Source: an uncultured Collinsella sp. | GTDB taxonomy: Bacteria > Actinomycetota > Coriobacteriia > Coriobacteriales > Coriobacteriaceae | Direction of reading: 5' to 3' | Assembly: GCA_902464565.1 (NCBI GenBank) | Contig: CABQJV010000001.1 | Location: 87,056-151,055, forward strand | DNA: 64,000 nt | Shown: in pieces, positions 31,693 to 40,586 of the stretch | How the letters are laid out: each line of letters begins with the position of its first letter | Position numbering within the stretch: the first letter of the stretch is position 1 | Notes under the pieces: generated by a model | The model's database searches: none | The model's input: only the letters and a program-made list of their open reading frames with translations | What the model was told of the DNA's origin: nothing | Program-made: the position numbers and the translations under genes

Positions 31693-32742
31693 ATGGGCGA
31701 ACTGGTAAACCGTGGAGAATCGGCAATCGTGCCCGAAGGTTTTTACAAGCAGGTCTCCTCGATTCTCAACGCCGCTCGCGACAAGGCCTATACCGCCGTT
31801 AACTTTGCGATGGTTGAGGCATATTGGGAGATCGGCAAGAGTATTGTTGATGAACAGGGCGGAGAGGGGCGCGCAGCATATGGAGAGGCATTGATTGCAG
31901 GCCTCTCCAGAAGGCTTACCGCGGATTTCGGAAGAGGCTTTGGCATCGCAAACCTTCGCAATATGCGTCAGTTCTTTCTTGCGTTTCCAATTCGCGACGC
32001 ACTGCGTAGCGAATTGAGCTGGACTCATTACCGCAGGTTGATGCGCATTTCCGACCCTGACGCTCGCACCTGGTACATGAACGAATGCGCCGATTCTCGT
32101 TGGAGCACGCGTCAGCTCGAACGCCAGATCAATACCATGTTCCGCGAGCGCCTACTTGCCAGCAAGGACAAGGAGGCCGTCACCCAGGAAATCCAAAAGA
32201 GCGCCCCGGCTCGTCGCCCCGAGGATATCATCCGCGACCCATATGTACTGGAGTTTTTAGGTTTCTCGGACGATACTGCGTTTCGCGAGAGCGATCTAGA
32301 GCAGGCGCTCATCACGCATCTTCAGAAGTTCCTGCTGGAGCTTGGCCGTGGTTTCGCTTTCGAGGCGCGCCAAAAGCGCATCACCTTTGATGGACGCCAT
32401 TTCTATATTGACCTTGTGTTTTACAACTATCTGATGCGCTGCTTCGTGCTCATCGACCTTAAGACCGATGACCTTACGCATCAGGACCTAGGCCAGATGC
32501 AAATGTATGTGAACTACTACACGCGCGAACTCATAAACGAAGGCGACAATCCGCCCATAGGCATCGTGCTCTGCGCGGACAAAAGCGATTCGATCGTCGA
32601 GTACACGCTGCCCGAAGACAACGACCAAGTGTTTGCCGCCAAATACCTGCCGTATCTTCCAAGCAAGGAAGAGCTGGCGCGCGAGCTGAGTGCCGAGTAC
32701 CGCGCCATCAATGAAGCGTCTAATGGCGAAGCGCAAGGGTAG
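31693..32742 (+). CDS. DUF1016 / YhcG-type PD-(D/E)xK nuclease family protein
   Basis: The 349-residue protein has the two-part layout of DUF1016 proteins. An N-terminal helical DNA-binding domain contains YWEIGKSIVDEQ near residue 44, GFGIANLRNMRQFFLAFP near 81 and LSWTHYRRLMRI near 108. A C-terminal PDDEXK nuclease domain follows, with FYIDLVFYN near 238 and VLIDLKTDD near 255 supplying the D...(D)xK residues, and LGQMQMYVNYY after it. Such genes are common in accessory and defence-related regions and are often transferred horizontally; biological role is unsettled. The ATG at 31693 follows a GTG in frame, with a purine-rich AGAGGAAAGTGGGG upstream. The neighbouring 420-base gene-poor stretch and the broken gene upstream agree with an accessory insertion. 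Confidence 0.88.
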   Translation: MGELVNRGESAIVPEGFYKQVSSILNAARDKAYTAVNFAMVEAYWEIGKSIVDEQGGEGRAAYGEALIAGLSRRLTADFGRGFGIANLRNMRQFFLAFPIRDALRSELSWTHYRRLMRISDPDARTWYMNECADSRWSTRQLERQINTMFRERLLASKDKEAVTQEIQKSAPARRPEDIIRDPYVLEFLGFSDDTAFRESDLEQALITHLQKFLLELGRGFAFEARQKRITFDGRHFYIDLVFYNYLMRCFVLIDLKTDDLTHQDLGQMQMYVNYYTRELINEGDNPPIGIVLCADKSDSIVEYTLPEDNDQVFAAKYLPYLPSKEELARELSAEYRAINEASNGEAQG

Positions 32743-33164
32743 CAGCACGTTGCGGCCGAAGCCACCGCAGCCGTCGCAGGCGCACTCGCGGTTGCGACGC
32801 ACGCTACGAAACAATACCGGTCATGGACGCCGGCAACGACATTCTAGCCGTGGCTGGCGAGCATGACCTGACAGGCAAAGACGCGGCCTTCGTCTGATGT
32901 GGGTCCATTGGCTGTCACAGAAAAGGGCCGGTTGCAGCCGGCCCTAGACGATAATACCTGCGTTGCCCGCGTCTCCGAAGTTTAAGCGCTGAGGAGCGGG
33001 TTCCGCGGCACAACCTGATTTTACCCAGTGAGGCAGCTCTTTTGCAGCCGCTCCACTGTTTATTTACATCTGGCACCCTCAAACAATCAGACAGCAGCCC
33101 GCACTCCTGAGAGCCGCCCCGCACCCCCGGCCATCACGTTACGGCAACAACCGGCGCTACTCCC
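32743..33164. other. 420-base spacer without a clear gene
   Basis: After the nuclease gene, a short plus-strand frame (32823-32897) encodes 24 residues with no ribosome binding site, and the preceding stretch reads as Ala-rich sequence broken by stops; this could be a decayed gene. A minus-strand hairpin lies at 32921-32945. Nothing else is recognisable. Confidence 0.4.
32921..32945 (-). terminator. Minus-strand terminator downstream of the zinc-ribbon gene
   Basis: On the minus strand AGGGCCGG and CCGGCCCT form an 8-bp stem followed by TTTT. It lies about 220 bases beyond the stop of the zinc-ribbon gene, leaving an unusually long 3' region or a separate short RNA. Confidence 0.6.
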
Positions 33165-34502
33165 CTACTTCCCAAAGATCGCAGCGAACAAGCCCTTGCG
33201 TTTGGGCTTTTCCTCTCGGTAAGAACCCTCGACGGCGGCTGCCACCTGACGCGGCTGCTCGCCGTCTCCACGGCGCACAATCTGATAGAGGAACGGCGAT
33301 TTAACGTATTTGACCTCGACGGGCGTGGCGTGCACAGTGCTTTCACTGGACAGATGCAGGCTCGGGTTGAGCGGCGCCACGATATGCGTCTCGCGCTTGT
33401 CACTAAACACCACCGCGGCCGCGCGACCCGTCTGGCCGTTCACGGCGATGCGCACCTGCTCGCCATCGCGGCCATCCGTCGCCGGACGGTCGACAAAGTA
33501 CACCGGCACCATCACCAAACCGTCCTTGTGTTTGCGAGCCTTGCGCGCCCAGGTGCGGATGCTCTTTTTATTGAGCCCCAGTACAGCCTCGGCGTCGTTG
33601 CCCGCAATGTCGAGCGCCAACTTATCAATGACCACCTGGTCCTTGGTAGACGCATCGACGGAGACGACGCGGAAGTCACCCTCCTGCATGGCAGGATCGA
33701 ACGGGCCGACCTTGGCAAAGTCCCATGGCTCCAAAATGCCCATGAGGCGAACGTCCAGGTAGTTTGCCCTGGGATATGCCCAGTCGAGCACCTCGTAGTA
33801 CACCAAGGCCTCCTTGCTCAGGCCCTTGCCCGGGAAGCTCGCCATCATGCGCAGGTCCGCCAGCGCCATGGGGAAGTAGAAGAGCATCATGTCGTTTTGG
33901 ATCGCATCTTCTACATCGTGCCCGGCAAAGGCGTCGGGATACTGACGCACCAGCTGCAGCGCGTTGGCACGTGCCTGCTGCGGCGAGATTTCGCAAGGAA
34001 TACCCTGCTCAGGCACATACTCCGCACCTACGCCCATGGTCAGGCGCTTGCTAAACGTCCCCGGCTTGAGCAGGTCGGCAATGCCGATCTTGTTGCCGCA
34101 GGACGGGCACTCAAACACGCGCTGGGTCGACTCGCCCTCAAAGGACGCACCACAGAAGGGGCAAGGAATGCTCACCTGCGTGGCCTCTTGGAACTCCTGC
34201 GCCGTGCCGCGATCCTCCCACAGCAGATGTTCCAGAACTGACTGATTGCGCCAGTGCGAATTGAAGAAATACCAGTCCGGGTCCTCCGGGCGCTCGAGTT
34301 GCGACACATGCGTGAGCTTGAGCAGTCCATCCACCACCGTTAGCGGCGTATGGCGAATGCCCAGGGCGCTCTTGGGCTCCCCCGCATCAGCCTGCCACGG
34401 AACGACCGTGCCGCAATAGGCGCACTCAAAGCTGCGCTTAGCCTGGTGCGAGTACATAGGGCCGCCGCAGTTTTGACATTTAATGGCAAACATCTCGTCC
34501 AT
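33165..34502 (-). CDS. Double zinc-ribbon protein of unknown function
   Basis: The 445-residue protein begins MDEMFAIKCQNCGGPMY, and CAYCGTVV follows: a CxxC...CxxC zinc ribbon at about residues 9-33. A second ribbon (CPFCGASF...CPSCGNKIG) lies near residues 114-140. The central 200 residues contain SPQQARANALQLVRQYPDAFAGHDVE and then mixed alpha/beta sequence. The C-terminal part has VPVYFVDRPATDG and strands, ending in a basic KPKRKGLFAAIFGK tail. There is no TM segment. The layout resembles bacterial zinc-ribbon and membrane-adaptor proteins of the TFIIB-like ribbon type, but I do not recognise a defined family. The ATG at 34502 follows AAGGAGGA; a longer frame from 34553 has no support. 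It diverges from the CDF transporter gene. Confidence 0.8.
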   Translation of the reverse strand: MDEMFAIKCQNCGGPMYSHQAKRSFECAYCGTVVPWQADAGEPKSALGIRHTPLTVVDGLLKLTHVSQLERPEDPDWYFFNSHWRNQSVLEHLLWEDRGTAQEFQEATQVSIPCPFCGASFEGESTQRVFECPSCGNKIGIADLLKPGTFSKRLTMGVGAEYVPEQGIPCEISPQQARANALQLVRQYPDAFAGHDVEDAIQNDMMLFYFPMALADLRMMASFPGKGLSKEALVYYEVLDWAYPRANYLDVRLMGILEPWDFAKVGPFDPAMQEGDFRVVSVDASTKDQVVIDKLALDIAGNDAEAVLGLNKKSIRTWARKARKHKDGLVMVPVYFVDRPATDGRDGEQVRIAVNGQTGRAAAVVFSDKRETHIVAPLNPSLHLSSESTVHATPVEVKYVKSPFLYQIVRRGDGEQPRQVAAAVEGSYREEKPKRKGLFAAIFGK

Positions 34503-34720
34503 GGAAACGTCCTCCTTTGCACAGGGGCTGTCGACATTAAGTATGTCGAGCAAGCAGGCACATGCCCATACCCATGTGGCCCAAATTGGACCACCCAGGC
34601 AGACGAGAAGGCTCGCTCGTTAGCACCGGCAGACTATTGCTGCATTTTCTGAGCATCGGTGCACGGCGCCCCCGCGCGAGCTACACTATCCCCTTAAACA
34701 TGATTGTGAGGACGACCGCT

Positions 34721-35902
34721 ATGCTATTTGTAAATCGGCTGGTACATACGCTTGTTCCCGGCAGCGAGGACGAGCCGGTCGATGCATCTTGCCGCACCAA
34801 CGCGGGTTTTACCGCAAGCCTCATCTGCATTGGACTCAACATCACCCTGTGCCTGGCCAAGGGCATCGCGGGCCTGCTTGCCGGCTCCGTCTCCCTCATC
34901 GCCGACGCTTTCAACAACCTCTCCGATGCCTCGAGCAACATCGTGAGCCTGCTCGGGTTCCGCCTTGCCAGCCGCCCGGCAGACGAGGGCCACCCTTACG
35001 GCCACGGCCGCTACGAGTACCTGGCTGGTCTGTTTGTCGCCGTCCTGGTTTGTGCCGTCGGCATCAACCTAATCCTCGAGTCGATCACCAAGATCATCAA
35101 GCCCTCGCCCACCGCTTACACGTTTATTTCCCTTGCGGCACTGGCTACGTCCATGCTCGTTAAGCTCTGGATGGCAGCGTTCAACCGCACGCTGGGCGAT
35201 CGCATCGACTCGGAGACGCTCATCGCCACGGCGCAGGACTCCAAAAACGACGTCATCACCTCGGGCTCGGTCTTGGTGGCGGCGCTTATTTCGCAGACGA
35301 CCGGCTTTGATCTCGATGGCTGGGCAGGCCTGGGTGTGGGCATCTTCATCTGCATCAGCGGTCTGGGCCTGGTGCGCGACGCCATCAGCCCGTTGCTGGG
35401 GCAAGCGCCCGACCCCAAGCTCGTCCAGGCAATCCGCGACAAGATCATGTCCTATCCGCAGGTCTTGGGCACACACGACCTCATGGTGCACGACTACGGC
35501 CCCGGTCGTCAGTTTGCCAGCGCCCACGTGGAGATGCCCGGCGAGGGCGACGCGTTTGAGCACCACGAGATTCTGGACACCATCGAGCACGACATCAAGC
35601 GCCAGATGGGCATTGGTATCACGCTGCACTGCGACCCCATCGCGACAACCGGCGATGACTTGCGCGGCTGGGTCAAGCGCGGCGTCATGCAGATCGATCC
35701 CGCGCTCTCCATCCACGACCTGCACGAGCACGACGGGTTCGTTTCGTTTGACCTGGTGCGTCCCGACGGCTTTGACATATCCGACGAGGAGCTGCTGGGG
35801 CTCGTCACGCGCATCGTGCACGAGCGCCGACCCGATGCCTCATGCGTCGTCACCTTTGATTCGGGCTTTAGCTCGCCCGACCGTCCGGCCGAGCAACTGT
35901 AG
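34721..35902 (+). CDS. Cation diffusion facilitator, probably manganese-type
   Basis: CDF proteins export divalent metal ions in exchange for protons. The 393-residue protein has six TM helices followed by a cytoplasmic domain. In TM2, DAFNNLSDASSN supplies the Asp-x3-Asp metal site, followed by the HPYGHGRYEYLAGL loop typical of the family. In TM5 the pair is D-x3-D (ATAQDSKNDVITS), not the H-x3-D of zinc transporters, which points to manganese. A dimerising ferredoxin-like domain (LGTHDLMVHDYGPGRQFASAHVEM) follows at about residues 240-320. A roughly 80-residue extension (GVMQIDPALSIHDLHEHDG) lies at the C-terminus. The ATG at 34721 is used, with GAGGA upstream; an ATG seven codons earlier is possible. 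Metal choice is inferred from the motif. Confidence 0.9.
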   Translation: MLFVNRLVHTLVPGSEDEPVDASCRTNAGFTASLICIGLNITLCLAKGIAGLLAGSVSLIADAFNNLSDASSNIVSLLGFRLASRPADEGHPYGHGRYEYLAGLFVAVLVCAVGINLILESITKIIKPSPTAYTFISLAALATSMLVKLWMAAFNRTLGDRIDSETLIATAQDSKNDVITSGSVLVAALISQTTGFDLDGWAGLGVGIFICISGLGLVRDAISPLLGQAPDPKLVQAIRDKIMSYPQVLGTHDLMVHDYGPGRQFASAHVEMPGEGDAFEHHEILDTIEHDIKRQMGIGITLHCDPIATTGDDLRGWVKRGVMQIDPALSIHDLHEHDGFVSFDLVRPDGFDISDEELLGLVTRIVHERRPDASCVVTFDSGFSSPDRPAEQL

Positions 35903-35914
35903 CCTGCTTAACAG

Positions 35915-36904
35915 CTAGTTTCCCTGCGCGCCCGAGATGCCGTTTTGCAGGGCGTTCCAGGCATCCGTCGCCATGTCGCCCAAGTTCTGCGCGGTATCGC
36001 CCAGGTTTTGTGCCGTGTCGCCCAGCTCTTGCGCCTTGTCTCCCAACTCCTGTGCCTTGTTGCTCAAGTCCTCCAGCGTATTGGAGCTCGAGCTGTCGGC
36101 ACCGCTTTGGCCGCCGGACGAGTTGCCCGAGCTGTTCTTGTGCGTGAGTTGAATTTCGAGGTTGCCGCTGTCGTTGTAGTAGGCAGAAGTAACGACCCAG
36201 TTGGCATCGACGACGGGCGTTGAGCCATCATCGGTCAGGACCACGGCATTCGAAAGATCGGCGCCGCGCGACTTGAGGAGCTTCTTGGCGTTGGACCAGT
36301 ACTGCCCCGGGATATCGCTCAGATCGACGGTACTAGACGAGGCGGACTCGGTTTGCTCGGCAGCGGTATCGGCCGTTGAACTCCCCCGCTTGTTGAGCAT
36401 GCCCGACACGATGGCAAACACAACCGATAGCGCAAAGAAAATCGCCAGCACGATGAGGATCTTCTTGATCACGCTCGACGAACGCGACGGCTTCTTCTCC
36501 TCGTCCTCGCCATATTGCGGAATCGACTTGGGGTACTCGCGATACGGCTCGCGCGACTCGTAGCGAGGCTGCGCCGTGCGAGGCATATACGTCGTCTGCT
36601 GAGGCTGCGGAATGGGATTTTGCGGCAGGTCATCATAGGGATTCGGCGTCGAGGCAGCATAAGAATCCTGCGGCGCGTAATCAAACGGATCCGGAGCTGC
36701 GTTGCCATAGGGGCCTTGCGAAGATGCAGCGTAAGAATCCTGCGCCGTGTCGCCATAGCCCATAACCCGGGTGGGCTCGGCAGAAGGCTGCGTCGCGGCG
36801 GGGTCGGTATAACCGGGGTTGGGAACAACGCGAGTCGCATCGGCGCTATCGCCAGCCTGCGCGGAACCGTAGCCGCCCATCACGGTTGTCTTGTCCTGAT
36901 CCAT
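35915..36904 (-). CDS. Single-pass protein with disordered Pro/Tyr/Gln N-terminus and heptad-repeat tail
   Basis: The 329-residue protein has a long cytoplasmic N-terminus (about 145 residues) rich in Pro, Tyr, Gln, Asp and Ala, with recurrent DSYAAS and NPYDD-like blocks. A TM helix follows (KKILIVLAIFFALSVVFAIVSGML, about 148-171), then an extracellular part. That part holds a compact domain of about 70 residues (WSNAKKLLKSRGADLSNAVVLTDDG...VVDANWVVTSAYYNDSG), a Ser/Gly linker, and a tail of seven-residue repeats of the form AQELGDK/AQNLGDT, likely a coiled coil. An overall plan of cytoplasmic disordered part, TM and sensor resembles actinobacterial stress or PASTA-like membrane proteins, but no family is certain. 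GGAAAGGA precedes the ATG. It converges on the CDF gene 12 bases away. Confidence 0.75.
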   Translation of the reverse strand: MDQDKTTVMGGYGSAQAGDSADATRVVPNPGYTDPAATQPSAEPTRVMGYGDTAQDSYAASSQGPYGNAAPDPFDYAPQDSYAASTPNPYDDLPQNPIPQPQQTTYMPRTAQPRYESREPYREYPKSIPQYGEDEEKKPSRSSSVIKKILIVLAIFFALSVVFAIVSGMLNKRGSSTADTAAEQTESASSSTVDLSDIPGQYWSNAKKLLKSRGADLSNAVVLTDDGSTPVVDANWVVTSAYYNDSGNLEIQLTHKNSSGNSSGGQSGADSSSSNTLEDLSNKAQELGDKAQELGDTAQNLGDTAQNLGDMATDAWNALQNGISGAQGN

Positions 36905-37022
36905 GCAACGATTCCTTTCCGTCGCGCGTGAGCCTCAAATTATCCATGCATTCTACCCGCGCAAAAGCCTATGATGGGCAGAGTCCGTCGGTATCTACAA
37001 GACGTGCGCGGGTCTAAGGATC

Positions 37023-37060
37023 AAAAAAGCCCCGCCGGGCCTTGGTAGGCACGACGGGGC
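37023..37060 (-). terminator. Rho-independent terminator after fhs
   Basis: On the minus strand GCCCCGTCGTGCC pairs with GGCCCGGCGGGGC (two mismatches or wobbles), followed by six T residues. Confidence 0.9.
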
Positions 37061-37085
37061 GGGCAAGCAGCTATGAGCAGCGGGC

Positions 37086-38753
37086 TTAGAACAGGCCGGT
37101 GATGTTGCCGTCGTTGTCGACGTCGATATTCTCGGCCGCGGGCACCTTGGGCAGGCCCGGCATGGTCAGAACACTGCCGGTCAGCGCGACCACAAAGTGG
37201 GCGCCGGCGGAAACCTTGAGCTCGCGCACCGTGATGCGGAAGTTCTCGGGAGCGCCCAGGGCCTTGGCGTTGTCGCTAAAGCTGTACTGCGTCTTGGCCA
37301 CGCATACCGGCAGGTTGCCAAAGCCGTTCTCGCGCAGCTCGGCAAGCTGGCGCTTGGCGGCCGGCGTAAAGTCAACGCCGTCGGCGCGGTAAACCTTGAT
37401 GGCAACAGCCTCGAGGGCGTCGGCCACATCGGCGCCGTCCTCATAGGCAAACTTGAGCTCGCTCGGCTGCTCAATCAGACGCATGACCTCATCGGCCAGC
37501 TCGAGCGCGCCCTCGCCGCCCTTGGCCCAGACCTCGGAAAGCTTAACGTTGACGCCGAGCTTCTGGCACTCGGACTCGATGAGCGCAAGCTCGGCCTCGG
37601 TGTCCGTTGGGAAGCGGTTGATGGCGACCACGCAGGGCAGACCATAAACGTTCTGGATGTTGTCGACGTGACGCAGCAGGTTGGGCATGCCAGCCTTGAG
37701 TGCCTCGAGGTTCTCCTCGTTGAGGTCGGCTTTGGCGACGCCACCGTTGTACTTAAGCGCACGAGCGGTCGCGACGATCACGACGGCGCTGGGGCGAACG
37801 CCCGTCATGCGGCACTTGATATCGAGGAACTTCTCGGCACCCAGGTCGGCGCCAAAGCCGGCCTCGGTAATGGCAACATCGCCAAAGCGCATCGCCATAC
37901 GCGTGGCCATGATAGAGTTGCAGCCGTGGGCAATGTTGGCGAAGGGACCGCCGTGGACAAACGCGGGCGTGCCCTCGAGTGTTTGCACCAAGTTGGGCTT
38001 GAGCGCATCCTTAAGCAGCGCAGCCATGGCGCCCTGAGCCTTGAGGTCGCGGGCGCGGACGGGGTCGCCGGCATAGCTGTAGCCGACGACGATCTCGCCC
38101 AAGCGCTCCTTGAGGTCGTTGATGCTCGTGGACAGGCACAGGATTGCCATGACCTCGGAGGCAACGGTGATATCGAAGCCGTCCTCGCGCGGCACGCCCT
38201 GGGCCTTGCCGCCAATGCCGTCGATAACATGGCGCAGCTGGCGGTCGTTCATGTCGACAACGCGCTTCCAGGTGATGCGCTTAACGTCAATACCGAGCTG
38301 ATTGCCCTGCTGGATGTGGTTGTCGAGCATGGCGGCCAGCAGGTTATTGGCGGCACCGATGGCATGGAAGTCACCGGTAAAGTGCAAGTTGATATCCTCC
38401 ATGGGGATGACCTGAGCCCAGCCGCCGCCGGCAGCGCCGCCCTTAACGCCAAAGACGGGGCCGAGCGAAGGCTCGCGCAGGGCCACGGCACTCTTGACGC
38501 CGCGACGACGCAGGCCGTCGGCCAGACCGATGGTCGTGGTGGTCTTGCCCTCGCCCGCAGGCGTTGGGTTGATAGCGGTCACGAGGACGAGCTTGGCCTG
38601 GTGATCAGTCGGCTCGTTGAGCAGTGAATAGTCGACCTTAGCCTTGTCGAAGCCGTACGGAATAAGGTGCTTAACGTCGACGCCGGCGTTCTTGGCCACC
38701 TCGGTAATAGGCAGCGGCGTGACAGAACGTGCGATTTCGATGTCAGTAGGCAT
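37086..38753 (-). CDS. fhs: Formate-tetrahydrofolate ligase
   Basis: Fhs makes 10-formyl-THF from formate, THF and ATP. The 555-residue product has normal length. The P-loop TPAGEGKTTTTIGLADGL is near residue 64. Other landmarks are LREPSLGPVFGVKGGAAGGG near 94, FTGDFHAI near 121, FVHGGPFANIAHGCNS near 260, and VLTMPGLPKVPAAENID at the C-terminus. The ATG at 38753 has AAAGGA 6 bases upstream; a longer frame from 38930 would overlap ruvB. A terminator follows at 37023-37060, so fhs is probably monocistronic. Together with fchA-folD (25966-27455) it feeds formate into the C1 pool for purines, or in anaerobes for ATP when run in reverse. Confidence 0.97.
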   Translation of the reverse strand: MPTDIEIARSVTPLPITEVAKNAGVDVKHLIPYGFDKAKVDYSLLNEPTDHQAKLVLVTAINPTPAGEGKTTTTIGLADGLRRRGVKSAVALREPSLGPVFGVKGGAAGGGWAQVIPMEDINLHFTGDFHAIGAANNLLAAMLDNHIQQGNQLGIDVKRITWKRVVDMNDRQLRHVIDGIGGKAQGVPREDGFDITVASEVMAILCLSTSINDLKERLGEIVVGYSYAGDPVRARDLKAQGAMAALLKDALKPNLVQTLEGTPAFVHGGPFANIAHGCNSIMATRMAMRFGDVAITEAGFGADLGAEKFLDIKCRMTGVRPSAVVIVATARALKYNGGVAKADLNEENLEALKAGMPNLLRHVDNIQNVYGLPCVVAINRFPTDTEAELALIESECQKLGVNVKLSEVWAKGGEGALELADEVMRLIEQPSELKFAYEDGADVADALEAVAIKVYRADGVDFTPAAKRQLAELRENGFGNLPVCVAKTQYSFSDNAKALGAPENFRITVRELKVSAGAHFVVALTGSVLTMPGLPKVPAAENIDVDNDGNITGLF

Positions 38754-38898
38754 GGGCGGTCCTTTCGTTACCGAATGAGAAAAAGACCAATTCAGCATAG
38801 CACGGGCGCGCAATAGTAAAAACGCCCATAACCGATGAACGGCGATATGTTTACCCAATGTCCGGCGATAGCCCAACAGCGCGCCAAAACAAAGCGCC

Positions 38899-39966
38899 CT
38901 AAACGGTAGGTTCAATCCCCAGGTGCTCAAAGGTGCGAAGGGTTGCCTGACGGCCCTGCGGCGTACGAATCATCAACCCGCACTGCAGCAAATAGGGCTC
39001 ATAGACATCCTCGAGCGTGCCCGGGTCCTCGCCCACCGCACTGGCAAGGGTCGTCAGGCCTACAGCACGGCCGGAGAACGTCTTGGCAAGCGTCTCCAAG
39101 ATACGAATATCCATCCAGTCCAGACCGAGCTCGTCGATCTCGAAAAACTCGAGCGCCTGGCGGCAGATATCGAGCTCGATAGGGCCGCTGCCGCGCACCT
39201 GTGCGTAATCGCGCACGCGCTTGAGAAGGCGGTTGGCAAGACGTGGCGTGCCGCGCGAACGCGAGCCGATCTCGAGTGCACTGGGATGGTCGATCGTCAC
39301 GCCCAGGATAGTCGCCGAGCGCGTCACAATCTGCGCGAGCTCCTCGACCGTGTAGTAATCCAGGCGATACGAAATGCCAAAGCGGTCGCGCAACGGGCCG
39401 GTCAACATGCCTGAGCGGGTCGTTGCCGCTACCAGCGTAAACTTGGGAATATCCAGGCGAATCGAGCGCGCCGCCGGACCCTTGCCAATCACGATATCGA
39501 GGGCAAAGTCCTCCATCGCGGGGTACAGGACCTCCTCGACCGAACGGTTGAGGCGGTGGATCTCGTCGATAAACAGCACATCACCCGGCTGCAAGTTAGT
39601 AAGGATGGCCGCCAGGTCGCCCGTGCGCGCGATGGCAGGGCCACTCGTGGTCTTGATCTGAGCGCCCAGCTCGTTGGCGATAACGGTGGCCAGCGTGGTC
39701 TTGCCCAGGCCCGGAGGACCCGAGAAGATCACGTGGTCGAGCGTCTCGCCACGGCTCTGCGCCGCTTCGATCAACACGCGCAGGCTCTGCTTGATGTGCT
39801 CCTGACCACAGTAATCGTCCAGGCGCTGGGGGCGCAAAGTGCGGTCGACATCGAGGTCCTCGGCCGTCAGCTCCGAGCCCACCATGCGCTCACCGTGCGC
39901 CATGGATGCCGCCGGCGAGTTGCCGGGCGTCGCCCACAGGTCCTGAGAGTCATCGGCTTCCCACAT
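38899..39966 (-). CDS. ruvB: Holliday junction helicase RuvB
   Basis: RuvB is the AAA+ motor that drives Holliday junction branch migration with RuvA. The 355-residue product contains LRPQRLDDYCGQEHIK near residue 46, Walker A GPPGLGKTTLA near 84, Walker B VLFIDEIHRL near 131, sensor 1 AATTRSGMLTGPLRDRFG near 177, and a C-terminal winged-helix domain (GRAVGLTTLASAVGED, RTPQGRQAT). The ATG at 39966 shares its A with the ruvA stop codon (TGATG), indicating coupled translation; a GTG one codon earlier is less likely. It is the last gene of ruvC-ruvA-ruvB. Confidence 0.97.
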   Translation of the reverse strand: MWEADDSQDLWATPGNSPAASMAHGERMVGSELTAEDLDVDRTLRPQRLDDYCGQEHIKQSLRVLIEAAQSRGETLDHVIFSGPPGLGKTTLATVIANELGAQIKTTSGPAIARTGDLAAILTNLQPGDVLFIDEIHRLNRSVEEVLYPAMEDFALDIVIGKGPAARSIRLDIPKFTLVAATTRSGMLTGPLRDRFGISYRLDYYTVEELAQIVTRSATILGVTIDHPSALEIGSRSRGTPRLANRLLKRVRDYAQVRGSGPIELDICRQALEFFEIDELGLDWMDIRILETLAKTFSGRAVGLTTLASAVGEDPGTLEDVYEPYLLQCGLMIRTPQGRQATLRTFEHLGIEPTV

Positions 39967-40586
39967 CACGCATCCATTCCGAGTCGCTTAAGCGCCGCGC
40001 CGAGCAAATCCTCGACACGCATATTCTGCCCATCATACCCGCTCAGGGCAACATCGGTCTCCTGCGGGCTAAAGCCCATGGAAAGGAGCGCCGCACGGGC
40101 ATCATCGATCGCCGAAGGAGCGGCGGCGGGAACCGGCATCGCAACCTGGCCGGGAATCACGTCGACCGGCACAAAGCCCTTATCCTTGGCAAAGGTGCTC
40201 TTGAGTTCCAGGATCAGGCGCTGAGCTGTCTTTTTGCCCACACCGGGTACCTTGGCCATGCCCTTGTCGTCCTCGGCCATCACCAGCGAATACAGCTGCC
40301 CCACGGTATAGGTGGAAAGCACGGCGAGCGCCAGGCGCGGGCCAACGCCCGAAACGGACACGAGCCGGTCGAACATCGTGCGCTCATCCTTTGAGGAAAA
40401 ACCGAAAAGTGTCATGGCGTCCTCGCGCACCTGCATACGCGTGTAGAGGCGGATCTCGCCGCCGGGCGTCGGCAACGTGGCCGCAGTGCTGCCCGAGATG
40501 CCGAGCTCAAAGCCAACGCCCGACACATCGACGACAGCAGAGCTCATCGTGGCCTCGACAAGCGTTCCGTGGAGCTGGGAAATCAT
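39966..40586 (-). CDS. ruvA: Holliday junction DNA-binding subunit RuvA
   Basis: RuvA binds four-way junctions as a tetramer and loads RuvB. The 206-residue product has the N-terminal OB domain (MISQLHGTLVEA, VVVDVSGVGFELGIS). Two helix-hairpin-helix motifs follow (FDRLVSVSGVGPRLALAVLS and MAKVPGVGKKTAQRLILEL), and then a flexible linker rich in Pro/Ala. The C-terminal UBA-like RuvB-binding domain is DDARAALLSMGFSPQETDVAL. The start ATG overlaps the ruvC stop (TGATG), and its own stop overlaps the ruvB start in the same way. A frame extending to 40826 lies over ruvC and was not used. Confidence 0.96.
   Translation of the reverse strand: MISQLHGTLVEATMSSAVVDVSGVGFELGISGSTAATLPTPGGEIRLYTRMQVREDAMTLFGFSSKDERTMFDRLVSVSGVGPRLALAVLSTYTVGQLYSLVMAEDDKGMAKVPGVGKKTAQRLILELKSTFAKDKGFVPVDVIPGQVAMPVPAAAPSAIDDARAALLSMGFSPQETDVALSGYDGQNMRVEDLLGAALKRLGMDA

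Noticed and set aside
32743..33164. Structured RNA such as SRP RNA, 6S RNA or tmRNA
   Set aside because: I compared the stretch by eye with conserved SRP and tmRNA sequences and saw no match; only a small terminator-like hairpin is clear.
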